Below, in pieces: positions 17,430-26,644 of a stretch of 64,000 bases of DNA. Position 1 is the first letter of the stretch; each line of letters opens with the position of its first letter. The notes under the pieces are model-generated. The model worked only from the letters and a program-made list of their open reading frames with translations, was not told the DNA's origin and ran no database searches. Where the stretch lies: contig NZ_JAHKQN010000005.1 of NCBI RefSeq assembly GCF_018861125.1, positions 34,056 through 98,055 on the forward strand, in the 5' to 3' direction. A program made the translations under genes and the position numbers. The DNA comes from Cellulophaga baltica. GTDB lineage: Bacteria; Bacteroidota; Bacteroidia; Flavobacteriales; Flavobacteriaceae.

Positions 17430-18461
17430 CTATTCATTAGTACTATTTTTAGAGTACTGTCTCCATTTTTCTATACACGAAGCCATATCATCAGGAACTT
17501 CAGAATCAAAACTCATAAACTCCTTCGTTACAGGATGAACAAAACCTAATGTTTTTGCATGTAACGCTTGCCTTGGCAATAATTTAAATGCATTTTCTAC
17601 AAACTGTTTGTACTTTGTAAACGTTGTCCCCTTTAAAATACGCTCACCACCATAACGTGCATCATTAAATAAGGTATGACCAATATGTTTCATGTGAACA
17701 CGAATTTGGTGTGTACGACCAGTTTCTAGCTTACAAGAAATTAAAGTTACATAACCTAACCGCTCAATAACCTTATAGTGCGTTACAGCTTCTTTTCCAC
17801 TTTCACCATCAGGAAAAACCGTCATTTGCAACCTGTTTGAAGGATGCCTACCCACATGACCTTCAACGGTACCACTATCTTCTTTTACATTACCCCAAAC
17901 AAGTGCTAGGTATTCACGTTCACTAGTTTTATCAAAAAATTGTTTTGATAAATGAGTCATCGCTTCATCAGTCTTCGCTATCACTAATAAACCTGAGGTA
18001 TCTTTATCAATTCTATGAACTAAACCAGGACGTTCATTTCTATTAACCGGTAAATCTTTTATGTGAAATAAAACGGCATTTATCAATGTACCTGTATAAT
18101 TTCCATGTCCAGGATGCACTACCATTCCTGCCACTTTATTAACCACCAACAAAGCATCATCTTCATAAACAATGTCAATCGGAATATCTTCCGGAACTAG
18201 TAAATCTTCATGTGGCGGGTACTCAAACAACACACTTACCTCATCACCTGCTTTTACTTTATAATTTTGCTTTACCGCAACATTATTCACCCAAATATGA
18301 CCTTCTTTGGCTGCTTTCTGTATTTTATTTCGAACTGCATTTTCAATAAAATTCATTAAAAACTTATCTACACGCAATGGTTCTTGCCCTTTTGAGGCAA
18401 CAACTTTATGATGCTCAAAAAGATCATCTTTTTCTAAATCCGGACCCATTTCTTCTACCAT
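17430..18461 (-). CDS. rluD: RluA-family pseudouridine synthase (RluD-type)
   Basis: 343 residues: an N-terminal S4 RNA-binding domain (about residues 25-90, RVDKFLMNFIENAVRNKIQ) and a catalytic domain with LVHRIDKDTSGLLVIAKT, where the Asp is the nucleophile. GRTHQIRVHMKHIGHTLFND is the conserved C-terminal block. It probably modifies helix 69 of 23S rRNA, as RluD does, although RluC or RluA specificity cannot be excluded. The ATG lies 3 bases after the PASTA gene stop, so the two are probably co-transcribed, an arrangement I know from flavobacteria. Confidence 0.9.
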   Translation of the reverse strand: MVEEMGPDLEKDDLFEHHKVVASKGQEPLRVDKFLMNFIENAVRNKIQKAAKEGHIWVNNVAVKQNYKVKAGDEVSVLFEYPPHEDLLVPEDIPIDIVYEDDALLVVNKVAGMVVHPGHGNYTGTLINAVLFHIKDLPVNRNERPGLVHRIDKDTSGLLVIAKTDEAMTHLSKQFFDKTSEREYLALVWGNVKEDSGTVEGHVGRHPSNRLQMTVFPDGESGKEAVTHYKVIERLGYVTLISCKLETGRTHQIRVHMKHIGHTLFNDARYGGERILKGTTFTKYKQFVENAFKLLPRQALHAKTLGFVHPVTKEFMSFDSEVPDDMASCIEKWRQYSKNSTNE

Positions 18462-18464
18462 ATA

Positions 18465-19058
18465 CTATTCGTCTTCTGACTCCGATTTTACTTGATTTGA
18501 TTCACTTTCATTTCCATTACCGCAAATCAATTCTATTTTTGAAGTTTTAGGCAACTTATACCCTTCTTCAATATATTTACCTTTGTATTTAATACGGTAC
18601 ACCATATCTTTACCAAACTCATCAATATATGTCACACGTTGCACATCTAAACCAATTGCCCTTAATTTAGCCGTTGCATTTCTTCGTGTTACTTGAATTA
18701 TTTTAGGTACAGACACCTTCTTATAACCTGATGGATTAACGGTTACATAAACTTTTCTATTTTCTTTTACCTTATTGCCTGCTGGAGGGTTTTGTTCAAT
18801 AACTGAAAACCTAGGATAATCAGGGTTATAATTTGCAGAATCTAATACTTCATACCTTAAACTAGCCTCATCAACAACATCACGCATTTCTGTTACTGTT
18901 AATTTTGCTAAATCTGGCACTACAACAAATTCACCATGGTTTGTTGAACTATTCAACCACCTTAAAACAACAAATACAAATACCAGTATAACGGCTAATG
19001 CAATGCCTATTTGAATAAAGAAAACTTTACTTTTTAGAAAGTTTAAAAAATTTTTCAT
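18465..19058 (-). CDS. PASTA-domain membrane protein
   Basis: 197 residues: a short cytoplasmic start, one membrane segment (about residues 13-33, FFIQIGIALAVILVFVFVVL), then extracytoplasmic PASTA repeats with VVVPDLAKLTVTEMRDVV, NPDYPRFSVIEQNPPAGNKVKENRKVYVTVN and VSVPKIIQVTRRNATAKL. The C-terminus is acidic. In Gram-positives PASTA domains sense muropeptides on kinases and PBPs. Here there is no kinase or transpeptidase domain, so the role is open, possibly peptidoglycan binding. It is in an operon with the pseudouridine synthase and close to the divergent ddl gene. Confidence 0.88.
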   Translation of the reverse strand: MKNFLNFLKSKVFFIQIGIALAVILVFVFVVLRWLNSSTNHGEFVVVPDLAKLTVTEMRDVVDEASLRYEVLDSANYNPDYPRFSVIEQNPPAGNKVKENRKVYVTVNPSGYKKVSVPKIIQVTRRNATAKLRAIGLDVQRVTYIDEFGKDMVYRIKYKGKYIEEGYKLPKTSKIELICGNGNESESNQVKSESEDE

Positions 19059-19077
19059 CGTGTATTATCTTATCTGG

Positions 19078-19085
19078 CAAATATA
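19078..19085 (-). promoter_or_regulatory. Possible -7 box for the PASTA-rluD operon
   Basis: TATATTTG on the minus strand, 20 bases before the ATG at 19058, matches TAnnTTTG. The nearest upstream TTG is 25 bases away, slightly beyond the usual spacing. Confidence 0.4.
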
Positions 19086-19208
19086 AGAAATGCCAAATTA
19101 GAAATGATTGCAATGAAAATAATTATTCTTTTGCATTAATTCTCAACTTGATTTCTTTACTTTGATATCATATTAATAAATTATTTACGTCATATAGTTT
19201 TACTGCAT

Positions 19209-20189
19209 ATGAAAAAGAATATTGCAATTATAATGGGAGGTTACTCCAGTGAATACAAAATATCACTAATAAGTGGGAGTGTTGTTTATAAGTTTATTGA
19301 CAAAGAAAAATACAATACATATCGCATTCATATTTTTAAGGATAAATGGCTTTGTATAACTGAAGATGACAAAGAAATAATTGTAAATAAAAATGATTTC
19401 TCAATTGTTATAGCAAATGAGAAATTAACATTTGACTGTGTTTTTAATGCGATACATGGTACACCAGGTGAAGATGGCTTAATACAGTCGTATTTTGAAT
19501 TATTAAATATCCCACAAACGTCATGTGGAGCTTACCAAGCTGCAATTACTTTTAATAAGAGAGACTTATTAAGTATTTTAAAACCTTACGGAATTAAATC
19601 GGCTCCTTCATATTACTTAAATTTAGGAGATACCGTTAATGAAGATGAAATTATTGAAACCGTAGGCTTGCCTTGTTTTGTAAAAGCAAATAAAGCAGGT
19701 AGTAGTTTCGGAATTTCAAAAGTGCATAAAAAAGAAGATTTAGCCACTGCTATTGACGTGGCTTACAAAGAAGATGATGAAATAATTATTGAAGGTTTTT
19801 TAGATGGTACTGAAGTATCTGTAGGCGTAATAACCTACAAAGGAGACGTTATCGTTCTACCAATTACTGAAATTGTTTCTGAAAATGATTTTTTTGACTA
19901 CGAAGCCAAATACAATGGAAAATCTGAAGAAATAACACCTGCTAGAATTTCAAAAATTCAAGAACAAAATGTAACTGAGCTAGCCAAAAGAGCTTATAAT
20001 GTTTTAAAAATGAAAGGCTTTTCTCGAAGTGAATTCATTTTTATTGGTGATGAGCCTTTTATGTTAGAAATGAATACAACTCCTGGTTTGACAGAAGAAA
20101 GTATTTTACCACAACAAGCAAAAATTGCTGGCATATCACTCTCTGAGCTTTTCGAAAATGCAATAACTGAAGCAATAAAGAACAATTAA
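19209..20189 (+). CDS. ddl: D-alanine--D-alanine ligase
   Basis: 326 residues, an ATP-grasp ligase that forms the D-Ala-D-Ala dipeptide for peptidoglycan. Motifs: IIMGGYSSEYKISLISG (N-terminal substrate loop), FNAIHGTPGEDG, CFVKANKAGSSFGISKV (ATP-grasp), EGFLDGTEVSVGV, and FMLEMNTTPGLTEES with the Mg-binding Glu/Asn. The start matches the family N-terminus. It is followed 24 bases later by coaD, and the pair is common in Flavobacteriia. Confidence 0.96.
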   Translation: MKKNIAIIMGGYSSEYKISLISGSVVYKFIDKEKYNTYRIHIFKDKWLCITEDDKEIIVNKNDFSIVIANEKLTFDCVFNAIHGTPGEDGLIQSYFELLNIPQTSCGAYQAAITFNKRDLLSILKPYGIKSAPSYYLNLGDTVNEDEIIETVGLPCFVKANKAGSSFGISKVHKKEDLATAIDVAYKEDDEIIIEGFLDGTEVSVGVITYKGDVIVLPITEIVSENDFFDYEAKYNGKSEEITPARISKIQEQNVTELAKRAYNVLKMKGFSRSEFIFIGDEPFMLEMNTTPGLTEESILPQQAKIAGISLSELFENAITEAIKNN

Positions 20190-20213
20190 GTATATTTACT
20201 CTAAATTTTAACT

Positions 20214-20669
20214 ATGAGACGCGCTATTTTTCCAGGTTCATTTGACCCAGTTACTTTAGGTCATTATGACATTATCAATAGAGGTATAACACTTTTTGAC
20301 GAATTAATTATTGCTATAGGTGTAAATTCAGACAAAAAATACATGTTCTCACTAGAAGACCGAAAGCAGTTTATAAAGGAGGCATTTATTGATGAACCTA
20401 AAATAAAGGTTTTAACTTATGAAGGTTTAACTGTAGATTTCTGTAAAAAAGTAAACGCTAATTTTATTTTAAGAGGCTTGAGAAATCCTGCAGATTTTGA
20501 GTTTGAAAAAGCAATCGCACACACTAATAGAAAATTATCAGAAATAGAAACTGTATTCTTATTAACTTCTTCTGGAAAATCATATATAAGCTCATCAATT
20601 GTTAGAGATGTTATAAAAAATGGTGGTGACGTGAGTGGCTTGGTTCCTGAATCTGTTCGTATACTTTAA
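20214..20669 (+). CDS. coaD: Phosphopantetheine adenylyltransferase
   Basis: 151 residues, typical for CoaD. It catalyses the fourth step of coenzyme A synthesis, ATP plus 4-phosphopantetheine to dephospho-CoA. FPGSFDPVTLGHYDII is the nucleotidyltransferase (T/H)xGH motif region, LRGLRNPADFEFE is the pantetheine site, and SSGKSYISSSIVRDV is the ATP-binding ISSSxVR signature. Likely co-transcribed with ddl. Confidence 0.97.
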   Translation: MRRAIFPGSFDPVTLGHYDIINRGITLFDELIIAIGVNSDKKYMFSLEDRKQFIKEAFIDEPKIKVLTYEGLTVDFCKKVNANFILRGLRNPADFEFEKAIAHTNRKLSEIETVFLLTSSGKSYISSSIVRDVIKNGGDVSGLVPESVRIL

Positions 20670-20837
20670 AACATTTATTCGAAAGTCATTATTAATAGCA
20701 CTCAAAACATTAATTCTTACAAATTTATTCCTACAAATAACAAAAACCGTTGCTAACACAACTATTTTAACCTTATTCACAACAAAGCCTGAATTTCTTC
20801 ATAGCTACACACTACTTTAGTAAGAAATCAACTACAA

Positions 20838-22685
20838 TTGTTGCGACGAAAAACCGAAAATAAAACCAAAAACTTAATAAAGCAGCTTCCGAAAGCTACT
20901 GCTTTTGTTGACTTAAACTTAGATATTGTTTATGTCTCAGATAGCTTATTATTAAAATTTGAATGCGAGGAGAAAATTCAAAATTCTTCTAGTATTTTAA
21001 AATTATTCCCACACTTGAGCAAAAAATGGAAGAAAGACTTTGATAACACACAGAAAGGCTTTGAAAACTTTCCAAAAACAAGCAAATATTTTAACAGCAA
21101 TAATGAACTTAACTGGGTAGAATGGGAAATAACCTCATGGTTAAATGAATACAATGACGTAGTAGGATCTATAATACAATTAGAGGATGTCACAAAAAAA
21201 ACTGAGTATTATCAAAAATTTAAAAAACTTGAAACTTTAGTTGAAGTTAAATCACAAACAGCAAAAATTGGAAGCTGGGAATATAATGCAACCACAGACG
21301 AACTAACATGGTCTAATATAACTAAGTTAATTCATGAAGTTTCTGAAGATTATATACCAAATGTTGATACTGCTATAAGTTTCTATAAAAAAGGGCCTTG
21401 CAGAGATAAAATTCTAAAATGTTTTGATAATGTTATCAAAAATGGGATTGCTTATGAAGAAAAATTACAACTAATAACCGCAAAAGGTAATAGTTTGTGG
21501 GTAAGAGTAGCAGGCACTCCTTTTTTTGAAAACAACAAATTTGTTGGCATAATGGGTTCTTTTCAAGATATTACTGAAGAAGTTTTGATCCCGCAAAAAA
21601 CTAAAGAAAGCGAACAACTGTTAAGAACATTAATAGATAGCTTACCCTTAAACGTATATATTAAGGATTTAGAATCTAGAAAAACTTTAATTAATAAATC
21701 TGAAGCTGATTTTATAGGTCTTCCAATGCAACAAATAATTGGTAAAAATGATTTTGATTTATTCCCCCCCGAAATCGCACAAATACATAGGAATCAAGAC
21801 CTTAAAGTAATTAACACTAAAGAACCAGTTTTAGGAATTGAAAATAGAAATGTAAAAAAAGATGGAACAGTAACACATTTTTTAAGTTCCAAAATTCCAT
21901 TAATAAACGAACATAAAGAAGTAACATCAATTATAGGGTTTAGCTTAGACATAACCAATCTCAAAGAAAAAGAAAGTGAGTTAAAAAAGCTCTTCGAAAT
22001 ATCATCATTACAAAATAAGAAGCTTGTAAATTTCGCTCATATTATTTCTCATAACTTAAGATCTCACACTGCAAATTTCTCTATGCTATTAGGATTTTTG
22101 ATTAGAGAAAAAAATGAAACCGAAAAAGCAAACTTAATTGATATGTTAATGACTGCTTCTGACAATTTATTAGAAACTTTAGATGACTTAAATAACGTTG
22201 TTGAAATTAATACCAACATAAGTTTAACTAATAAAAAGATAAATATTAATAGTGAGTTAAACACTATTCAAACAAAACTTAGTTCATTAATTAAAACAAA
22301 AAAAGCATTAATTAAAAATCATATTCCTAATTGCACCACAATAAATGGAACACCTGAATATGTAGAAAACATTTTGCTAAACGTACTCTCAAATGCTATA
22401 AAATTTTCAAAAACCGACAAAGAAAATATTATAGAGTTATATGCTGAAAAAACAAACCATTACACAGTAATAACAATTAAAGATTATGGTTTAGGAATCG
22501 ACTTGATAAAAAACAAAGACAAGTTTTTTGGTATGTACAAAACCTTTCACCAAGTACCTAATTCTAATGGAGCAGGCCTATACATTTCAAAAAATCAAAT
22601 TGAAGCTATGAATGGCAAATTTGAAGTAACCAGTGAAGAAAACGTAGGAACTACTTTTAAAATATATTTTAATGAGAATAATTAA
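20838..22685 (+). CDS. Multi-PAS sensor histidine kinase (TTG start)
   Basis: 615 residues, no signal peptide or membrane segment, so a cytoplasmic sensor. Three PAS-like regions (about residues 15-120, 135-250, 260-375) precede a dimerisation helix with the phospho-acceptor His in IISHNLRSHTANFS (around residue 405), then an HATPase domain with N-box NVLSNAIKF and G-box SNGAGLYISK. No ATG occurs between the upstream in-frame stop (20802-20804) and the first PAS domain. TTG at 20838 or 20841 is therefore the likely start. Its 3-prime end overlaps the response regulator by 14 bases. Confidence 0.87.
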   Translation: MLRRKTENKTKNLIKQLPKATAFVDLNLDIVYVSDSLLLKFECEEKIQNSSSILKLFPHLSKKWKKDFDNTQKGFENFPKTSKYFNSNNELNWVEWEITSWLNEYNDVVGSIIQLEDVTKKTEYYQKFKKLETLVEVKSQTAKIGSWEYNATTDELTWSNITKLIHEVSEDYIPNVDTAISFYKKGPCRDKILKCFDNVIKNGIAYEEKLQLITAKGNSLWVRVAGTPFFENNKFVGIMGSFQDITEEVLIPQKTKESEQLLRTLIDSLPLNVYIKDLESRKTLINKSEADFIGLPMQQIIGKNDFDLFPPEIAQIHRNQDLKVINTKEPVLGIENRNVKKDGTVTHFLSSKIPLINEHKEVTSIIGFSLDITNLKEKESELKKLFEISSLQNKKLVNFAHIISHNLRSHTANFSMLLGFLIREKNETEKANLIDMLMTASDNLLETLDDLNNVVEINTNISLTNKKININSELNTIQTKLSSLIKTKKALIKNHIPNCTTINGTPEYVENILLNVLSNAIKFSKTDKENIIELYAEKTNHYTVITIKDYGLGIDLIKNKDKFFGMYKTFHQVPNSNGAGLYISKNQIEAMNGKFEVTSEENVGTTFKIYFNENN

Positions 22686-23076
22686 CGCCATAAATATCAT
22701 AGATGATGATACAATCACTGTGTTCGGAATTAGGAAACTAATTACTACCGTTGCTGAGTGCAACGACATAAAAACCTACAACAATGGAAAATTAGCATTA
22801 AATAAATTAAGAGACATCATTGCTAATAATGAAACATTACCTGACATTATATTCCTAGATTTGAACATGCCTATTATGGACGGTTGGGAGTTTTTAGAAG
22901 AATTTATAGCATTACCGATTGAAAAGATTATAAAAATAAATATAGTAACCTCTTCAATTAACAAAGAAGATAGAGATAAGTCCGAATTATACAAATGTCG
23001 CACTCACCATTGCCTTTCATACAATACAAAACCACTAAATGTTGAGGAAATGAAAATAATGACAACCCCTTTATAA
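22672..23076 (+). CDS. Response regulator, receiver domain only
   Basis: 134 residues made of a single REC domain: the acidic pocket IIDDD, the phospho-acceptor Asp in FLDLNMPIMDGW, the switch Ser/Thr in IVTSSIN and the conserved Lys in NTKPL. There is no DNA-binding output domain, so it acts through protein contacts or a phosphorelay. The start overlaps the kinase gene by 14 bases, marking the two as a cognate pair. Part of the segment before the Lys (KCRTHHCLSYN) replaces the usual alanine-rich alpha4-beta5 stretch and is atypical, with two Cys and two His. Confidence 0.9.
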   Translation: MRIINAINIIDDDTITVFGIRKLITTVAECNDIKTYNNGKLALNKLRDIIANNETLPDIIFLDLNMPIMDGWEFLEEFIALPIEKIIKINIVTSSINKEDRDKSELYKCRTHHCLSYNTKPLNVEEMKIMTTPL

Positions 23077-23094
23077 TTAAAACCCTTATTTGAT

Positions 23095-23102
23095 TATTTT
23101 TG
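23095..23102 (+). promoter_or_regulatory. Possible -7 box for the M14 peptidase gene
   Basis: TATTTTTG, 86 bases before the ATG at 23189, fits TAnnTTTG. No clear -33 TTG lies at the expected distance. Confidence 0.3.
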
Positions 23103-23188
23103 AAGTCCAAACAATTACCAAAATATAATAAGACAGATTAGCTGATGGTTTATTCTTAATGCAATCTGCTTAATAAACTTCCGAAAAA

Positions 23189-24952
23189 ATGAAATTTCTA
23201 TATGCAATTCTCTTCACTTTCTTATTATTTGGTTGTGAATCTCAAACTGAAAGTGAAACTTCAATTCTGAAAACTCATTTTGAAAATTCTAACGGTACAG
23301 AGACTGCTACATACCAAGAAACAATAGATTTTTACATAAAATTAGCCAAAGAATATCCTGAAATAAATATTCAAACCATTGGAGATACAGATAGTGGCTT
23401 CCCGTTACACCTTGTGACTTACAATTTAGATGGCGACTTTAATTTTAAAAAAATTCAAGATTCTAAAACTACTATTCTAATTAATAATGGTATTCACCCA
23501 GGTGAAAGTGATGGTATTGATGCTACTATGCTATTATTTAGAGATTTAGCAACTGAAAAAAATAATTCTCCAGAAAATACTGTTATTGCAACCATACCTA
23601 TTTATAATATTGGTGGCTCTTTAAACAGAAATTCAACCACCCGAGCCAACCAAAACGGACCAAAAGAATACGGTTTTAGAGGTAATGCAAACAATTACGA
23701 CTTAAATCGCGACTTCATAAAATCAGACACTAAAAACTCAAAAACTTTTGCTTCAATTTTTCATTTGGTAAAACCCGATATTTTTATTGATAATCACGTA
23801 AGTAACGGTGCCGATTACCAATATACACTTACACATTTATTTACACAACACAACAAATTAGGTTTTGAATTGGGCAATTATTTGAATACAGAATTAATGC
23901 CTAAACTTGAAGAAGATTTAGCAAAAGACAATTGGGATATTACTCCTTACGTAAATGTTTTTAATAGAGTACCTGAGAGCGGATTTTCTCAATTTATGGA
24001 TTCTCCAAGATATTCTTCAGGGTATACTACACTATGGAATACATTAGGTATGATGGTTGAAACTCATATGCTTAAACCTTATAAAACTAGAGTTGAAGGC
24101 ACCTATGAGTTAATGGTTAAGATGATTTCTATTACTGAAAATGAAGGCCTAAAAATAAAAGAACTGAGAGAGAAATCACTGGAAGAATTAATGGTTTTAG
24201 AGGACTATCATATACAATGGAAAATTGACACTACGCAAACCACTACTTTAAACTTTAAAGGTTTTGAAGCTGACACATTAATTAGTGAAGTTACTGGCTT
24301 ACCAAGACTTAAATATGATAAAAGTAGACCTTTTACAAAACCCGTCACGTATCAGAATTATTTTAAACCTAAGAAAACTATTAAAATACCAGATGCTTAT
24401 ATCATTAAAAAAAGCAATTACAAAGTAATTAACTTATTGCGTAAAAATTTCATTGAATTTACTAGCCTTAAAAAAGATACGCTTATAGAAGTAGAATCAT
24501 ATAAAATTAAAGATTACGACACTAAAAAAGGTAGTTATGAAGGTCATTATTTACATCAAAACACAACAGTAACGAGTACTGTTAAAAATGTACAATTTAA
24601 ACAAGGAGATATTTACATCCCTACAAGGCAATCAGGCATTAGATATATTCTTGAAACTTTAGAACCTGAAGCGGTAGATTCATTTTTTAACTGGAATTTT
24701 TTCGATACTATTTTACAACAAAAAGAAGGCTTTTCTCCATATGTTTTTGAAGATGTTGCTATTGAAGTATTAAAAGAGAATAGTCTTTTAAGTGATGCTT
24801 TTCAGTACAAAAAATTGACAGATGAAAAATTTGCAAATGATTACTATGCGCAATTAGAATATATATTTCAACATTCTGAATATTATGAACCAGCACATTT
24901 GCAATATCCTGTTTATAGAGTCTTGAAAGATTTTAAATTGGAGGTAGACTAA
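23189..24952 (+). CDS. M14-family metallocarboxypeptidase-like lipoprotein
   Basis: 587 residues. The signal peptide ends LLFGC, so Cys16 is a probable lipidation site, followed by ESQTE. The zinc ligands appear in GIHPGESDGIDATM (HPGE) and a later His in FIDNHVSNGADYQYT, as in M14 carboxypeptidases. YDLNRDFIKSDTKNSK is the conserved substrate-binding Asn-Arg region. The C-terminal 200 residues have no recognised domain. It probably trims peptides at the cell envelope. The stop overlaps the convergent Nudix gene by four bases. Confidence 0.88.
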   Translation: MKFLYAILFTFLLFGCESQTESETSILKTHFENSNGTETATYQETIDFYIKLAKEYPEINIQTIGDTDSGFPLHLVTYNLDGDFNFKKIQDSKTTILINNGIHPGESDGIDATMLLFRDLATEKNNSPENTVIATIPIYNIGGSLNRNSTTRANQNGPKEYGFRGNANNYDLNRDFIKSDTKNSKTFASIFHLVKPDIFIDNHVSNGADYQYTLTHLFTQHNKLGFELGNYLNTELMPKLEEDLAKDNWDITPYVNVFNRVPESGFSQFMDSPRYSSGYTTLWNTLGMMVETHMLKPYKTRVEGTYELMVKMISITENEGLKIKELREKSLEELMVLEDYHIQWKIDTTQTTTLNFKGFEADTLISEVTGLPRLKYDKSRPFTKPVTYQNYFKPKKTIKIPDAYIIKKSNYKVINLLRKNFIEFTSLKKDTLIEVESYKIKDYDTKKGSYEGHYLHQNTTVTSTVKNVQFKQGDIYIPTRQSGIRYILETLEPEAVDSFFNWNFFDTILQQKEGFSPYVFEDVAIEVLKENSLLSDAFQYKKLTDEKFANDYYAQLEYIFQHSEYYEPAHLQYPVYRVLKDFKLEVD

Positions 24953-25536
24953 TCGTCAAACAAAATTTTAATATTAGTGTAAGAGTTTTTTAAAGCTTTG
25001 GCAATTTTGTTAGGCCCTTTCCATTTAACTTTTTCAATACCTTCATTAATTTGACCAACTAATTCCCCTGTATAAGAAGTTTTCATTGCATACCAATGTA
25101 CTTCTTTAAGTTTATAAACACCGTTACGTTTAAAAACGTGATAGGTAGTTTTTAAAAAGTTCTCTATTTTAAGACCTTTTACACCTGTTTCCTCTTCAAC
25201 CTCTCTAATCGCACAATGTTCGATAGTTTCTCCTTTATCTAACTTACCCTTAGGCAGATCCCACTTATCATTTCTATAAATAAAAAGTACTTTACCTTCT
25301 TTATTTGTTACAACACCTCCTGCTGCAACTACTAAAGGAATTTTTTTAGTGAATTTATTTAAAATCTCTTCACCATTCGGGTGATAAATGTAGGCAACAC
25401 CCTTTTTATTCGCAGAAAGTAAAACTATTGCATCATTAATTGATTTTTCATTCAATGAAAAATATTTATTATTAGCAATATCCGACAGTTTATTTGTTAA
25501 AATCAACTGAGCCTCATTCACAAAAACTTTATACAT
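24949..25536 (-). CDS. Nudix hydrolase
   Basis: 195 residues from the ATG at 25536. The Nudix box is complete: GKLDKGETIEHCAIREVEEETG, with Gly, Glu, and the REVEEE metal-binding helix. About 65 residues precede the Nudix fold (MYKVFVNEAQLILTNK onward), an extension I know from flavobacterial homologues next to pyrE. The substrate is unknown, probably a nucleoside diphosphate derivative. The longest frame starts at 25563 inside pyrE, but MYKVFVNE is the natural N-terminus and leaves just 7 bases to the divergent pyrE ATG. Confidence 0.9.
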   Translation of the reverse strand: MYKVFVNEAQLILTNKLSDIANNKYFSLNEKSINDAIVLLSANKKGVAYIYHPNGEEILNKFTKKIPLVVAAGGVVTNKEGKVLFIYRNDKWDLPKGKLDKGETIEHCAIREVEEETGVKGLKIENFLKTTYHVFKRNGVYKLKEVHWYAMKTSYTGELVGQINEGIEKVKWKGPNKIAKALKNSYTNIKILFDD

Positions 25537-25543
25537 TTGCATT

Positions 25544-26185
25544 ATGGTTTTAAACAAAGACACCGCTAAAAAAACAGCAGAACTTCTATTGCAAATTAAT
25601 GCAATAAAGTTGAATCCTGAAAATCCTTTTTCATGGGCATCAGGTTGGAAATCTCCAATATATTGTGATAATCGAATAATTTTATCGTATCCACCAATTA
25701 GAAACTATGTTCGTGAAGAAATAGCGAAGCAAGTTGAAGAGCTTTATGGCAAACCAGACGTTATTGCAGGCGTCGCTACTGGAGCAATTGGTATTGGTAT
25801 GTTAGTTGCAGATTATTTAGGCTTGCCTTTTATCTACGTTCGTCCAGAAGCAAAATCTCATGGAAGACAAAATCAAATTGAAGGAACTTTAGAGGATGGC
25901 CAAACCGTAGTTGTTATTGAAGATTTAATAAGTACAGGAAAAAGTAGTCTTAATGCTGTAAAAGCATTAGAAGCTTCTGGTGCAAAAATTAAAGGCATGG
26001 TAGCTATTTTTACTTATGGTTTTGATGTTGCTACAGAAAACTTTAAAGAAAATAACATTGAGCTTCATACATTAAGTGATTATGAAAACTTAGTGGAGCG
26101 AGCTTCTGAAACAAACTATATTAAAGAAGAACAATTTAAAACATTGTTAGAATGGAAAAAAAATCCATCACAATGGAAACAATAA
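25544..26185 (+). CDS. pyrE: Orotate phosphoribosyltransferase
   Basis: 213 residues, normal for PyrE, which makes OMP from orotate and PRPP in pyrimidine synthesis. The PRPP signature VVVIEDLISTGKSS is clear, and YVRPEAKSHGRQNQIEG is the catalytic flexible loop. The N-terminal KDTAKKTAELLLQINAIKLNP is the standard opening. The divergent Nudix gene begins 7 bases away, so the promoter must lie within the Nudix coding region or the transcript must be nearly leaderless (TACATTTG at 25532-25539 is a candidate -7 box). Confidence 0.97.
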   Translation: MVLNKDTAKKTAELLLQINAIKLNPENPFSWASGWKSPIYCDNRIILSYPPIRNYVREEIAKQVEELYGKPDVIAGVATGAIGIGMLVADYLGLPFIYVRPEAKSHGRQNQIEGTLEDGQTVVVIEDLISTGKSSLNAVKALEASGAKIKGMVAIFTYGFDVATENFKENNIELHTLSDYENLVERASETNYIKEEQFKTLLEWKKNPSQWKQ

Positions 26186-26195
26186 TACTTATGTT

Positions 26196-26588
26196 ATGCA
26201 TATAGAAACTCCTAAAAAAACAATACAAAAAAGCAGTAAAGAGGTTTACGACTTTTTATTAGACATTAAAAATTTTGAACACCTAATGCCTGAAAACATT
26301 AGTAAATTTGAAGTTTTAAATGAAGAGCGATTCCTTTTTGCTTTAAAAGGGATGCCAGAAATAGTCTTACAATTAAAAGAATCAACACCAACAAGTAAAG
26401 TTGTTTTAGGTGCTGCAAGCGACAAACTACCATTTACACTTACTGCCAATATTGATGAAATTAGTGCAAATGAATCTGAAGTTGTTTTAAATTTTGAAGG
26501 TGAATTTAATGCAATGATGGCAATGATGATTAAAAGTCCTATCACAAATTTTATGGGTACTTTATCTGATAATTTAGCAAAAGTTTAA
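26196..26588 (+). CDS. SRPBCC-family (START-like) small protein
   Basis: 130 residues. The N-terminal SSKEVYDFLLDIKNFEHLMP is the opening strand-helix of the SRPBCC/polyketide-cyclase-like fold, and the protein ends with the long amphipathic C-terminal helix (SPITNFMGTLSDNLAKV). The fold binds hydrophobic ligands, but none can be named here. It follows pyrE by 10 bases and is probably co-transcribed, an order seen in other flavobacteria. Confidence 0.8.
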   Translation: MHIETPKKTIQKSSKEVYDFLLDIKNFEHLMPENISKFEVLNEERFLFALKGMPEIVLQLKESTPTSKVVLGAASDKLPFTLTANIDEISANESEVVLNFEGEFNAMMAMMIKSPITNFMGTLSDNLAKV

Positions 26589-26611
26589 ACCTTACTAACA
26601 AAATAGATTTC

Positions 26612-26643
26612 AAAGTTTCTGATTTTAAAAGATCAGAAACTTT
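26612..26643. terminator. Bidirectional terminator between the SRPBCC gene and birA
   Basis: A 12-base perfect stem AAAGTTTCTGAT with its complement and an 8-base loop, flanked by A and T runs. It serves the pyrE operon and the convergent birA gene, whose stop is 2 bases away. Confidence 0.87.
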
Positions 26644-26644
26644 T

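Noticed and set aside
20670..20837. Plus-strand frame of 61 codons (20635-20820) between coaD and the histidine kinase
   Set aside because: It starts inside coaD in another frame, has no family and is Leu/Thr-rich as expected for AT-rich non-coding sequence.
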